A stretch of DNA of 64,000 nt from JBCBSS01 sp039819065 (GCA_039819065.1 JBCBSS010000006.1:1-64000), one strand, 5' to 3'; counted from the first letter of the stretch, positions 18,801-27,281 are shown. Numbers and translations are program-made. Notes: generated by a model not told the origin, from the letters alone.

Positions 18801-19274
18801 GATGCGATTGGCTTCGCTTTTCGCTACTTCAAAGTCAACCAGTTTTTCTTTGCTATCTTCTATTAGCGGCACATTAGCCTCCTTGGCGATTACTTTAGCA
18901 GCGACCTTATCACCCAGCTTCTCCATCACCTCCGGCTCAGGCCCGACAAAGATGATCCCTTCCTCCTTACAACGACGTGCGAATTGTACATTTTCAGATA
19001 GAAAGCCGTAGCCGGGATGAATGGCATCCACCTTCTTCAGCTTGGCTACTCGGATGATTTCTTCAATATCCAGATAAGGTTTTAGGGGATCGTCGTCGCT
19101 ACCGATTTGATAAGCTTCATCTGCCTTATATCGGTGGAGTGAATAACGGTCTTCGTAAGTGTATACGGCTACAGTTCTAAGCTTGAGTTCAGAACCGGCG
19201 CGAAAAATTCTGATAGCGATTTCACCTCGATTAGCCACTAAGAGCTTCTCGATCTTTCTCAGTTCCTGGGACAT
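15828..19274 (-). CDS. pyc: pyruvate carboxylase
   Basis: Pyc carboxylates pyruvate to oxaloacetate, the main anaplerotic reaction. All parts are present in 1148 residues. The biotin carboxylase domain (about 1-450) has the ATP-grasp loop KAAAGGGGRGMR and the EVNPRVQVEHT motif. The carboxyltransferase domain (about 530-800) begins at DTTFRDAHQSLLATRMRT. The biotinyl domain at the C-terminus has EAMKMETT with biotin on Lys1114. The single-chain order matches the alpha4 type. The ATG at 19274 begins a full-length protein. About 240 bases of non-coding sequence separate it from the next minus-strand gene. Confidence 0.97.
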   Translation of the reverse strand: MSQELRKIEKLLVANRGEIAIRIFRAGSELKLRTVAVYTYEDRYSLHRYKADEAYQIGSDDDPLKPYLDIEEIIRVAKLKKVDAIHPGYGFLSENVQFARRCKEEGIIFVGPEPEVMEKLGDKVAAKVIAKEANVPLIEDSKEKLVDFEVAKSEANRIGYPVMIKAAAGGGGRGMRVVRNDQELERSFDEAKNEAGNAFGDDTVFLEKFIDSPKHIEVQILGDNYGNIVHLFERDCSVQRRFQKVVEVAPCISIKQETKDKLYGYALSIARNVNYNNAGTVEFLVDRDEEIYFIEVNPRVQVEHTITEEVTGIDIVRSQILIAKGYGLQDPRIYIHSQDDVKCNGFAIQCRLTTEDPQSNFRPDYGTIIAYRSAGGFGIRLDAGNCYAGVNISPFFDSMLVKVSSWGRTLKGASERLHRALTEFRIRGVKTNKNFLENVITHPTFYKGEATVSFIENHPELFKFDRYLNRGTRLLNYLADVAVNGNPDVKYIDTNKTFQEPKIPTFDRLEDYPKGTKDKLTELSPEGFAKWLKQEDRIHFTDTTFRDAHQSLLATRMRTLDMIKVAEGFAKNHPDIFSMEVWGGATFDVCMRFLNENPWERLRLIREAVPNILLQMLLRGSNAVGYKAYPDNLIEKFVEKAAEAGIDIFRIFDSLNWVEAMKVSIKAVRERTGSLAEACICYTGDFLKENQKYTLQYYLDLARQLEDEGAHILAIKDMAGLLKPKSARVLVEELKKAIDIPIHLHTHDTSSIQSTTYFEAINAGVDVVDVALSSMSGLTSQPNFNSLLAALEGHERERVFDLKSLNEYANYWEDVREFYYPFESGLKAGTAEVYEHEIPGGQYSNLRPQARGLGLEEKFETIKENYAVVNKLFGDIVKVTPSSKVVGDMALFMTSNNLTAEDITEKGHTLSFPESVVSLFKGELGQAYGGFPETLSKIILKGEQPFTDRPNAHLEPIDFDSEFQQFQQEFDQYCDEFDFLSYKLYPKVFADFYDHWQEYGDVWRLPTLAFFYGLKENEEIFVEIGDGKAIIIRQIYVSSPNEDGMRFVSFDLNGQQRVIEVKDRSFKSDKKAHRKAESDSEIGAPLQGRIADVKVEVGQEVDENTPLFIIEAMKMETTVAAPAKGKVKQIHLPVGEMVEQDDLVIEME

Positions 19275-19516
19275 GGGTTCATGGTTTTCGTGTCTCAGTA
19301 AAAGTATAAAGAACTGATATAATTGCTCGGCTAACCGCTCAAATTCTTGATGGACAATTGAAAAAAGTTTGGGTGAAATGAGAGGCGACTACTGACTGCT
19401 CCTATATAAGAGAGAAACTCATTCAATATGAGTAAAGTGCTGAATACTAATTATTTGTAATTGATTATTGGAAGAAAGACAAGATCTGTGCTTACTGGAA
19501 ATACCTAAGGCGATAT

Positions 19517-19927
19517 TCAGTTTTTTCTTGGGCTGACTCTGGTGAGGTACAATGTCTCGAATTGAGGCAATTCGATTTCCATATTATTTTCATCCAGCAG
19601 GGTAATAGTCCCATTTCGATAATATGATTCTACACAACTCTCTGTTTCTACTACCACATAATGGCATGACCATCTGTCATTACCTTTGTATTGGATCTTA
19701 GTATAGAATGGGTTTTCTGGTAAGGAGCAAGGAAATACCCAATCTGATGGGTCTTGTACAGTGGTTGTACCTCCTGCTTTTCGGGTTGACACTTTAGTAA
19801 ACTCTATGACCAAACGGTCTTTTTGCCTTCTCCAGGTACCGTTAACCATATCCTCTTCCAAAACCCTGTCAGGCGTTCCGGAAAAAAGTGTCAGTAGGGC
19901 TAGTGACGCTAGGGCAATGAGTTTCAT
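19517..19927 (-). CDS. small exported protein, paralogue of the next gene
   Basis: A 136-residue protein with a signal peptide (about residues 1-18). The mature part resembles a short lipocalin-like beta fold: GTWRRQKDRLVIEFTKVS near the start, WSCHYVVVETESC in the middle, and ETLYLTRVSP at the end. It is a tandem paralogue of the gene at 19952-20368; shared landmarks are G-x-W-x-R, W-S/T-CHY, a following S-C, GTITLLD/GIITLLD and the ETLY end. Function unknown. The 24-base gap indicates one transcript with its paralogue. Confidence 0.75.
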   Translation of the reverse strand: MKLIALASLALLTLFSGTPDRVLEEDMVNGTWRRQKDRLVIEFTKVSTRKAGGTTTVQDPSDWVFPCSLPENPFYTKIQYKGNDRWSCHYVVVETESCVESYYRNGTITLLDENNMEIELPQFETLYLTRVSPRKN

Positions 19928-19951
19928 GTTTTTAGGGTTATATGGATAGTA

Positions 19952-20368
19952 CTAGTACCTGGGTCTGATTCGGCTAAAATAGAGTGTCTCAACGCCAGGG
20001 CAACGAATCAGCATACGGCTGTCATCAAGTAACGTAATAATGCCGTTAACATTGAAGGCCTCTGAGCAAGACACGATATCAACAGTCATATAGTGGCATG
20101 TCCATTTGTTTTCGCCAGCGAATTTCACCTCGCTGTAAACCGGGTTTTTCAGTAGCTCGCAATGTAGCTCTGAAATAGCCGGGTTAACAATGAAAGCGTT
20201 ACCCCCGACAGTTTTGCGGGTCACTTTTGAGAAAGATATGATCAATTCATCACCGTCTCTCTTCCAAAGTCCTTCTATTTCATCCGGAGTAAATTTATCT
20301 GCTTTAGGGGTTGCCGACATAAGCACTGGCATAATGGCAATGCATAAAAGTGTGGCTATCTTGTTCAT
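19952..20368 (-). CDS. small exported protein, paralogue of the downstream gene
   Basis: A 138-residue protein with a signal peptide (about residues 1-19, ending near LMSA). It aligns along its whole mature length with the product of 19517-19927: GLWKRDGDELIISFSKV, WTCHYMTVDIVSC, GIITLLDDSRM and ETLYFSRIRP. Three Cys are shared and a fourth is unique here (RCPGVE). The divergence suggests an old duplication. No family is recognised. Confidence 0.75.
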   Translation of the reverse strand: MNKIATLLCIAIMPVLMSATPKADKFTPDEIEGLWKRDGDELIISFSKVTRKTVGGNAFIVNPAISELHCELLKNPVYSEVKFAGENKWTCHYMTVDIVSCSEAFNVNGIITLLDDSRMLIRCPGVETLYFSRIRPRY

Positions 20369-20572
20369 ATTCAGTATGATTAAAGTCCTTCTTGTTTAAG
20401 CCGTGAGGAAGTCTAACTCAGCTAAATACTTAAAAAATGAACTAAGCGACTTAACCTATTAACTACAACAGCAAATTACAGAAAATCGTCCAGCAAGACT
20501 TTCTTAAGTACTCCATTTTTACCCTCATGTAATATCAATGATCTAATTGGTCAAAAATGTTATCTGCATTTA

Positions 20573-20977
20573 TTACTGGGTATTCAGCCAGTTTTTGGCT
20601 TTATCAAGGCTATCGAAAAACACGGTTTCCGAAATCGAATCTGTTTTGCTCGAGATGTTCTTCACCGCGAAGTTGGCAAAGACATCATCACTTACCACCA
20701 ATGCGATCTTGGCTTTAGGATATGAGCCCTTCGCTTGTATCTTAGGCACTACATTTTCCGCTACCCAAGCCTGAGCTTCGAGAGAAACAGCACTTATTTT
20801 ACTTGTATCGACGTAGTGTTTACCGGTGGATTTGTCCATGCCATCAAGCATCGTCACTACTTCTTTGTGGACGTCTATGAATTCCTGGGTATTTACCTCC
20901 TTCTTGAAGATCATGAAGGTAGCCTCGATTTCATTATCAAAGCCAATTTGAGCAAGCTCACTATCCAAATGTACCAT
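20573..20977 (-). CDS. SpoIIAA/STAS-like protein
   Basis: A 134-residue cytoplasmic protein with the alternating beta-alpha pattern of the SpoIIAA-like (STAS or Sec14-like) family: a central VDTSKISAVSLEAQAWVAE segment followed by ALVVSDDVFANFAVKN and a C-terminal FFDSLDKAKNWL, the usual 'D-x-x-x-A-x-x-W-L' end. Such proteins are small regulators in several phyla. Identification is by pattern, and there is no partner kinase or phosphatase nearby. Confidence 0.6.
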   Translation of the reverse strand: MVHLDSELAQIGFDNEIEATFMIFKKEVNTQEFIDVHKEVVTMLDGMDKSTGKHYVDTSKISAVSLEAQAWVAENVVPKIQAKGSYPKAKIALVVSDDVFANFAVKNISSKTDSISETVFFDSLDKAKNWLNTQ

Positions 20978-21140
20978 GTGTGTTCTAAGGGATAACTTTT
21001 ATTAAAAAATAAGATAGTAAATAATACTTAATTAAGAACGTTTAATTGAACTGGGGACAGCTTAGCTATCATTATTCTAGCTTGGCTAACGCCGAGTAAA
21101 TCAATATATTTCAGTTTGAGTTCCTGAGCATAGACATAAC

Positions 21141-22025
21141 ATGGATGTATGTAAATCCCTAACAATTGCGTGGCTGGCCATTACGCTTTTCAGCTACCAT
21201 AAAGGCATCTCTAACCATAAACTTGAAAACGAACGGTCTGATCAAATTATCTCAGTCCATGTTGGTCTAGATTCGCTAGGCGAAGTTAGAATCATCGATG
21301 AGCGTTTTGAAATACCACAATTGAATCGGGAAAGGCGTATCTGGATTTACCTACCTCCAAATTATGAACAGGGAGACAAGCGTTACCCAGTAGTCTATAT
21401 GCACGATGGTCAAAATCTGTTTGATGCCAAAACTGCATTTGCAGGGGAATGGGGAATTGACGAGAGTATGAACCAGTTATTTGGAGAGGGGCAAAAGTCG
21501 GCCATTATCGTAGGTATTGATAACGGCGGTGATCGTAGAATGCATGAATATTCTCCTTGGGTCAACAGTCAATACGGAGGTGGCGAAGGTGAACAATATG
21601 GAAAGTTTATTGTGGAAACGCTCAAACCTTACATTGATGAACATTTTAGAACGCTGCCAGACCGTGAGCATACCGGCATTATGGGGAGTTCCATGGGTGG
21701 TTTGATCTCTTACTACATCGGATTGCAGTACCAGGACACCTTCAGCAGGTTGGGCATTTTTTCGCCGTCATTCTGGTTCGGTCAAGAACTGCATGATTTT
21801 GCGCTTGACTTCAAGCCTACACACGATTTTAAGATCTACTTTCTGATGGGTGCTAAAGAGGGTAAAGTCATGGTCAATAACATGAAAAAAGTCTACAACG
21901 AGTTACTTCAAGCTGGTATTCCCAAAGAGCAGATGTTCTATTTGATAGCAAAAGACGGTGAGCACCGTGAGTGGTTTTGGCAACGTGAATTCCCTAAAGC
22001 CTATACTTGGATGTTTGCGGAATAA
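21141..22025 (+). CDS. exported esterase of the enterochelin-esterase/esterase D type
   Basis: A 294-residue alpha/beta hydrolase. The N-terminus is hydrophobic (SLTIAWLAITLFSY) and may be a signal peptide. Motifs of the Fes/esterase D group are RRIWIYLPPNYE, VVYMHDGQNLFDAKTAF and the nucleophile elbow GIMGSSMGGLISYY (Ser near 189), with His in KDGEHREWFWQREF. The family includes siderophore esterases and S-formylglutathione hydrolases; no siderophore genes are nearby, so substrate is open. It converges on cobT with a 15-base gap. Confidence 0.85.
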   Translation: MDVCKSLTIAWLAITLFSYHKGISNHKLENERSDQIISVHVGLDSLGEVRIIDERFEIPQLNRERRIWIYLPPNYEQGDKRYPVVYMHDGQNLFDAKTAFAGEWGIDESMNQLFGEGQKSAIIVGIDNGGDRRMHEYSPWVNSQYGGGEGEQYGKFIVETLKPYIDEHFRTLPDREHTGIMGSSMGGLISYYIGLQYQDTFSRLGIFSPSFWFGQELHDFALDFKPTHDFKIYFLMGAKEGKVMVNNMKKVYNELLQAGIPKEQMFYLIAKDGEHREWFWQREFPKAYTWMFAE

Positions 22026-22040
22026 TTCAACGGCTTCAAC

Positions 22041-23084
22041 TCATTCCTCTGCTTTATCTGTCACACCTGCGCTTTCGAAACTAGCCATTTCGTTCAAAAA
22101 ATTTACCGCCGATACGAGTATTGGATAAGCTACTGCACAGCCGGTTCCCTCTCCCAACCTCATGCCTAGATTCAAGATTGGCTCAGCATCCAAATAGTCC
22201 AACAGCTTTCGATGTCCTTGTTCTTCAGATTGGTGGCAGAATATAGCGTAGTCTTTCACGTTTTTATCCAAGTGAAAAGCGCATAGAAATGCTGATGAGG
22301 CTATGAACCCATCTACCAAAATGATCATCCCCAGTTCTGCCGCTTGCAACATGCCTCCGCAGATCATGGCTATTTCAAAGCCACCAAAAGTCGTTAATAC
22401 ATCAATTACGTCATGCTTGTCCAGTTGATGCAGATTTTTCGCATTCTGTAAAATAGATAGCTTATGATGATACTGTTCATCGGTCAAGCCTGTGCCTCGA
22501 CCAACGCATTCGATCAGGTGCATATCGCATAACGTACTCATGATCAAGGCTGAAGCAGATGTATTGCCGATACCCATTTCGCCAAAACCAATCACGTTAG
22601 TACCTTCTTCATGGAGCTGCTTAACTACCTTAGCGCCGGCTGATATTGCCATTTGGCATGCTTCATCAGTCATAGCCTTGTCCGAGAGGAAACTACGGGT
22701 TCCCTTAGCAATTTTAGCATGTAGAATAGGTAGATCTTCAGTAAAGTCGTGATTGACTCCTGCATCTACCACTTTCAGTTTAATATTATGCTGTCGGGCA
22801 AAAACGTTAATGGCGGCTCCTCCATGGATGAAGTTCAATACCATTTGGTGGGTAACCTCTTGCGGATAGGCACTAACACCTTCCTTCGCTACACCATGGT
22901 CACCAGCGAAAACCGCTATCGCTGGATTAGACAGTTTTGGTGTTAATGTACCCTGTATTTGGGCTATTTTAGCAGCCAGCTTTTCTAACTGCCCAAGAGC
23001 GCCCAAAGGCTTTGTCTTATGATCTATTTTGCTTTTGATATCGGCCACCAACCGATCATCCAATGCTGCGATATTAAAGTTCAT
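22041..23084 (-). CDS. cobT: nicotinate-nucleotide:dimethylbenzimidazole phosphoribosyltransferase
   Basis: CobT activates the lower-ligand base (for example 5,6-dimethylbenzimidazole) to its alpha-ribotide for cobamide assembly. The 347-residue product, started at the ATG at 23084 (MNFNIAALDD), has family motifs KTKPLGALGQLE, FAGDHGVAKEGVSAYP, GFGEMGIGNTSAS and the end GMRLGEGTGCAVAYP with the catalytic Glu. A longer frame to 23135 would overlap the DUF5522 gene and is rejected. Only two bases separate it from DUF5522, and it is the last gene of the RS1-controlled operon. Confidence 0.95.
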   Translation of the reverse strand: MNFNIAALDDRLVADIKSKIDHKTKPLGALGQLEKLAAKIAQIQGTLTPKLSNPAIAVFAGDHGVAKEGVSAYPQEVTHQMVLNFIHGGAAINVFARQHNIKLKVVDAGVNHDFTEDLPILHAKIAKGTRSFLSDKAMTDEACQMAISAGAKVVKQLHEEGTNVIGFGEMGIGNTSASALIMSTLCDMHLIECVGRGTGLTDEQYHHKLSILQNAKNLHQLDKHDVIDVLTTFGGFEIAMICGGMLQAAELGMIILVDGFIASSAFLCAFHLDKNVKDYAIFCHQSEEQGHRKLLDYLDAEPILNLGMRLGEGTGCAVAYPILVSAVNFLNEMASFESAGVTDKAEE

Positions 23085-23086
23085 TG

Positions 23087-23239
23087 CTATTTCTTCTTGT
23101 ATCCATAAGGGCAGTGACGGCAGCCACTTTGACAACAGTACCCTCTTTTCAAATGGTATTTTTCAGTAAATACGTAAAACCCATTTTCCATATAAAATTC
23201 GACTGTCTCTCTCGCTTTCTTATCTCTCTTGTAATTCAA
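23087..23239 (-). CDS. DUF5522-type small Cys-rich protein
   Basis: This 50-residue minus-strand ORF fills most of the gap between cobU and cobT. It encodes a conserved pattern with VEFYMENGFYVFTEKYHLK followed by RGYCCQSGCRHCPYGYKK, the hallmark of the DUF5522 family (a CC-x3-C-x2-CP cluster). The Cys arrangement suggests a metal site. The only start codon in frame after the upstream TGA that fits is TTG at 23239, preceded by AAGGAAA; internal ATG at 23191 would lose conserved residues. It is 16 bases after cobU and 2 before cobT, so it is in the cobalamin operon. Function unknown. Confidence 0.8.
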   Translation of the reverse strand: MNYKRDKKARETVEFYMENGFYVFTEKYHLKRGYCCQSGCRHCPYGYKKK

Positions 23240-23255
23240 TTTCCTTGTGATTTTT

Positions 23256-23774
23256 TCATTTCAATTTCATAGGCAAGCCTGACACCATAAAATAGGCTTC
23301 ATCTGATTTCCTGGCTATCAGTTGATTCGTCCAACCCTGCAATTCTACAAAGTCACGGCCCATTTTCGAGTCGGCATGTAATCCCATTCCAATTTCATTG
23401 GAAACGAAAATGAGCTTACTGTCAATAGGCCAGAGTTTCTCCAGTTCTTCTTTGGCTGCTGTGAATGATTGATCTCGATCGCTCTTGTGAGCCATAAATA
23501 TGTTAGTCAACCAAAGGGTAACACAATCGATAAGCACTACCTCCCCTGGTGAGATAGCAGTACTTAAAGCAATTTCCTCCTCAACGTTTTTCCATCTTCC
23601 ATCCCTATCGTGCTGATGCCTGGCTACTCGCTCGGCAAAGTCATTATCCCAAATGCGCGCAGTAGCCAAGTAGACTGGATTATCACTAAGTGATAAAGCC
23701 AGACGTTCGGCGTAGCTGCTCTTGCCGGAACGTTCACCTCCAGAGATATAATATATTCGGCTACTGCTGCTCAA
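23256..23774 (-). CDS. cobU: adenosylcobinamide kinase / adenosylcobinamide-phosphate guanylyltransferase
   Basis: CobU phosphorylates adenosylcobinamide and then attaches GMP, giving AdoCbi-GDP for the CobS step. The 172-residue length is normal. Visible are the P-loop SGGERSGKSSYAERLA near the start, the ARIWDNDFAERVARHQHDR segment containing the guanylylated His, LIDCVTLWLTN, and VSNEIGMGLHADSKMGRDF. It follows btuG by nine bases, inside the RS1 operon. cobS, which normally sits between cobU and cobT, is absent here. Confidence 0.95.
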   Translation of the reverse strand: MSSSSRIYYISGGERSGKSSYAERLALSLSDNPVYLATARIWDNDFAERVARHQHDRDGRWKNVEEEIALSTAISPGEVVLIDCVTLWLTNIFMAHKSDRDQSFTAAKEELEKLWPIDSKLIFVSNEIGMGLHADSKMGRDFVELQGWTNQLIARKSDEAYFMVSGLPMKLK

Positions 23775-23783
23775 TTGAAATGC

Positions 23784-24869
23784 TTATCTAAATGCACATC
23801 CGTTAGGCGCTACTCCAGATGTATGCTCTGAAATCATAGCACCTGAATCATCAAATATTTGAATATTACCTGCAGTTGTAAAGTTACCCGCATCAGCACC
23901 AATAATATTACCTGTAGAAGGGTCCAATGATATACCGTAGAATCCTGTATTGATGAAGGGCGTAGATGGTGCTTCAGTATCTGTATTTTTTATACTGTAT
24001 ACTGCACCATTGTAGATGTAGTAGAATGTTGAAGTGATAATGTCTACAAGTAAGTTGTCCGGACCAGCAAAGAATGTAACTTCAGGCATTTGGATTCGGG
24101 TGATAATGTTACCATCGACATCCATTTCAATGATAGACCCGAGCGTACTATTGTCTTGATCCCAATTGAAATCCTGATCTACTGCTGTATGTCCAAAACA
24201 GGCTAACCATATATTTCCACTGCCTGCTACTTGCAAGCTTCTTGGGTTGTCATCAACTTCTATGTTGGAAATGACTTGATCTGTGGTCGTATTGATTACG
24301 GTTACAGTATTTGCACGTCCAAAACCCCCGGAGTTGGCAACAAATACGCGATCTCCCACCATAATCATTCTATTAGGTCCCGAACCCGTAGGAATACTCT
24401 TAGTGATCTCGAAAGTATTAAGATCCATTACTAGTACGGATGTAGTACCCCAATCGGTGATATATCCTTTATCTGCAGAGACACCTAGAAAATATCTCGG
24501 AGAAATAATGCCATCTTGGGCTGTAATCGTCTGAATAGACTCGAAAGTATCCGGATCAATTATCTCAATTGTGGCCGAGTTTTGCACCACGATATAGCCT
24601 CGTTCATTGAATACTTCCATTGATTGGGCCTGATCTCCCAATGGTCTGTCATTTGCCGCAGCAAAAACGTTATTGCTTAAAGTATTAGTCTCTTTATCAA
24701 AGAAGGACAGCGAGGCATTACCTGATCCGAAAAGCCCTTCATTAACCACGAAAAAGCCTTCAGTACCAGGTGCAATCGGTGCTACATCATCATCCCCACA
24801 TGAGGATAGGCATAGTACACTTCCAACAAAAAGGATGAAATAAAAAAAAGCGGATCTTAAGATTTTCAT
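23784..24869 (-). CDS. btuG: BtuG-like surface cobalamin-binding lipoprotein (DUF5074, YncE-like propeller)
   Basis: A 361-residue lipoprotein with lipobox LSSC (Cys near 24) followed by GDDD, an acidic stretch that in Bacteroidota directs lipoproteins to the cell surface. The rest is a run of propeller-blade repeats (GYIVVQNSATIEIIDPDTFES, then GYITDWGTTSVLVMDLNTFE). Proteins of this type next to btuB are the BtuG group, which bind cobamides at the surface and pass them to BtuB. The call rests on position (14 bases after btuB1, before cobU) as well as sequence. Binding residues were not assigned. Confidence 0.8.
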   Translation of the reverse strand: MKILRSAFFYFILFVGSVLCLSSCGDDDVAPIAPGTEGFFVVNEGLFGSGNASLSFFDKETNTLSNNVFAAANDRPLGDQAQSMEVFNERGYIVVQNSATIEIIDPDTFESIQTITAQDGIISPRYFLGVSADKGYITDWGTTSVLVMDLNTFEITKSIPTGSGPNRMIMVGDRVFVANSGGFGRANTVTVINTTTDQVISNIEVDDNPRSLQVAGSGNIWLACFGHTAVDQDFNWDQDNSTLGSIIEMDVDGNIITRIQMPEVTFFAGPDNLLVDIITSTFYYIYNGAVYSIKNTDTEAPSTPFINTGFYGISLDPSTGNIIGADAGNFTTAGNIQIFDDSGAMISEHTSGVAPNGCAFR

Positions 24870-24882
24870 TATGGTGAGTATG

Positions 24883-26832
24883 TTAGTTAGGTTTCGTTTT
24901 AAACTGTAGAATAAGTGATAATTGATAGTTTCTTAATGGCATGTGTCGGGCACTTCGCACCTGATAGTTCTCGTTCCAAATATTGTTGATAAGCCCCTTT
25001 ACCAACCATCTCATTCCGCCTGTATTAAATGGATAACTCAAAGCGACGTTTCCTACTTGATAACCATCCAGTGCATAGACCTCCAGATTGTCAGCGGTGG
25101 TGTATTGCTTGCCGAACCAGTTATGTGCATAATTGAAGCTCACACGATTCCAGGTGGCATTTAAGTTCACATTGCCAGAATGCAAAGGCACATAGATCAA
25201 TTGTTTACCAACTTGCTCTTCGCTTGCATTTTCAGCTACTTCCTCGTTGGTCGTTCTGGTGTAGTTATAATTAGCCGTGACATCTAGCGTCATGCCCTTC
25301 GTACGATAGGCTGTTTTGAGCACTGTTTCAACCCCTCTAGACCACACCGAAATAAGGTTTTGAGGAGACCAGTCCGAACCACTGATAGGTGCCCATAAAA
25401 TCCAGTCGGTGATGTTACTATTGTAGTAGGTCAAATCAGCTTCAAAGCTCAATCCATCACCCCATAACCCTTCACGAGGAAAATAACCAAGGCCTATTTC
25501 CTGGCTCCAACCCGTTTCAGGGCGCAAGTTTGGATTTCCTACCCCACCTACTCCTGCCCAATGCAATTGGTTAAAGGTGGGTATGTTGTAATTGCGTGCT
25601 ATATTGCCTCGTAATGACATGCCATCCACAGGGAAAAATTCAAAGCCAAAGGATGGAACAAATGGCGTTAGGTCGCCATCTACTTGTTCTACCCTACCCG
25701 ACAGGACTGAGTTAAATCTTTGATTGGGTGATTTGAATTTAGCAGAGGAGAACAAAGCTGTTCTGTTTCTATCCGGCTCAAAAGTGCCGAACCCATCGCT
25801 TGAAGACTGGTCGTAAGTATTGTTTATACCGACATTAATGGCCGTTCTGCCCAAAGCCACCCTTGATTCTACCTCAGATATAAAAGAAGATACCTGGCTA
25901 TTGGAAATAAGGTCTATCAACGGGTCTTCATAACGCAGGTCATGCTTCAAATAGGCTGTTCTGGCGATCACGCTTACTCGCTCGCCATTGTGTTCCCATT
26001 CTGCATTCAACCTCAGGAATTCGTCCATCTGGACAGCCTCAGATACACGGCTGACCGAGGAAGGGCTAGGGATCTGAACTTCATTATCCTGATACCACCA
26101 TCTCAGTTTTAGGGTATTGTTTTCATTAAGTTTGAAATAATTTTCCTGTAGTATGCCAAATTGATCTATGCCAGCATGCTGAGTGTGTTGCTCAGGTCGC
26201 CCGGCAACAAAGTCATTGATAAAGGTGAAATCATTATCAGCGGTGTTTCTGAATAGCTTAACACTACTAATTACCTTATCCATACTGACTTTAGCGCTTA
26301 CCCGACTATAATTTGTTCCGAAGCTGCCAATGGTTTGATTAACCCCTAAAGTCAACCCATCACCAAAATTGGAATCATCGTTATTGAGGTGTATAGTACC
26401 ACCTATCGCACCAGAGCCATATAGCGTGGAAGAGCCGCCCAACTGAACAGAGACATCGTCAATAAATGCTGAGGGAATTAATGTGAGATCAAGCTCTCCT
26501 GATGCAGGGCTCTGTAAACTAATACCATTCCAGAGTACCGTAGTATGGCTGGCACCGGCACCACGCAAAGAGGCGGTTGATAAGCCACTGATGCCATAAG
26601 AGCGGATGTTAGCAGAAGAATATCTACTCAGCACATTGCCCAGGTTACTGTGCTCAAGTATACCAACCAGACTGGAATCTATCCTTTCTACCCTGTTACC
26701 GACAGAGAAAGTAGCCAACCGGTCACCAGTTATCACCACTCCATCCAGCCTACGCAAGCTATCAGTCTGCGCAGAGGCCAGATTGGCAATAAAGCCAGTA
26801 ATGACTACTAGTATTAAGGATCTTATTGTCAT
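24883..26832 (-). CDS. btuB: TonB-dependent cobalamin receptor, copy 1
   Basis: A 649-residue outer-membrane receptor. The start is set at the ATG at 26832, where a signal peptide begins (MTIRSLILVVITGFIANLASA); the open frame to 27021 runs into the riboswitch. A TonB-box-like RRLDGVVITGD follows, then the plug domain (VLSRYSSANIRSYGISGLST, GSSTLYGSGAIGGTIHLNN) and a 22-strand-type barrel ending in LILQFKTKPN. It is first in the RS1 operon with btuG, cobU, DUF5522 and cobT, which fixes corrinoid as the substrate. It differs clearly from btuB2. Confidence 0.92.
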   Translation of the reverse strand: MTIRSLILVVITGFIANLASAQTDSLRRLDGVVITGDRLATFSVGNRVERIDSSLVGILEHSNLGNVLSRYSSANIRSYGISGLSTASLRGAGASHTTVLWNGISLQSPASGELDLTLIPSAFIDDVSVQLGGSSTLYGSGAIGGTIHLNNDDSNFGDGLTLGVNQTIGSFGTNYSRVSAKVSMDKVISSVKLFRNTADNDFTFINDFVAGRPEQHTQHAGIDQFGILQENYFKLNENNTLKLRWWYQDNEVQIPSPSSVSRVSEAVQMDEFLRLNAEWEHNGERVSVIARTAYLKHDLRYEDPLIDLISNSQVSSFISEVESRVALGRTAINVGINNTYDQSSSDGFGTFEPDRNRTALFSSAKFKSPNQRFNSVLSGRVEQVDGDLTPFVPSFGFEFFPVDGMSLRGNIARNYNIPTFNQLHWAGVGGVGNPNLRPETGWSQEIGLGYFPREGLWGDGLSFEADLTYYNSNITDWILWAPISGSDWSPQNLISVWSRGVETVLKTAYRTKGMTLDVTANYNYTRTTNEEVAENASEEQVGKQLIYVPLHSGNVNLNATWNRVSFNYAHNWFGKQYTTADNLEVYALDGYQVGNVALSYPFNTGGMRWLVKGLINNIWNENYQVRSARHMPLRNYQLSLILQFKTKPN

Positions 26833-26956
26833 TCTCAGTTGAATTAATAAGTATCCAAAGCTGTCTTGCGATGAACAAAATAAGCTTAAAGTGAATGATA
26901 AGTTTATTTCGATCGAAGCCTTTATTCCCGAAAGCTTTGAACTTACAATTGAATCT

Positions 26957-27170
26957 GGCAGGTCTCCTGGCTCTCCTTTTTCTGACGGCCTTCCCGTTCC
27001 GACGAGTCGGAGCAGTGACATAGTAGATCAGAAAATTACGTTCCGGTCTTTACCGGAATCAGGATTACAGTTGCGGGTACAGCTTTCGGTTACTTCTCAT
27101 AGAATTCACGAAATTCCCTTTTAATCATCAAAGCTCGTATTAGCTCTTCAGAACCATAATTCTTGCGCAA
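26957..27170 (-). promoter_or_regulatory. cobalamin riboswitch RS1
   Basis: On the minus strand the leader of btuB1 carries the cobalamin aptamer core in order: AAAAGGGAA, TACCCGCAACTGTAAT, TCACTG, an arm closed by CTCCGACTCGTCGGA, CGGGAAGGC, and the 3' B12 box GCCAGGAGACCTGCC. The box ends 125 bases before the btuB1 ATG, leaving space for an expression platform. It should repress btuB1-btuG-cobU-DUF5522-cobT when adenosylcobalamin is plentiful. Confidence 0.95.
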
Positions 27171-27281
27171 AAATACCCAAATAATTCATCTCGCCAAAGC
27201 GGTAAACTAAAAGAGGACAAGCCTCTCTTAAGTCATTTGCAAAAGGAATTAATTTAAATGCTAATATTGAGGCTCTAAAAC

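Noticed and set aside
21141..22025. Esterase as part of the B12 operon
   Set aside because: It is on the opposite strand and converges on cobT; no corrinoid-related feature is visible.
26833..27021. 63-codon N-terminal extension of btuB1
   Set aside because: It overlaps the riboswitch 3' region, and a clean signal peptide begins at the ATG at 26832.
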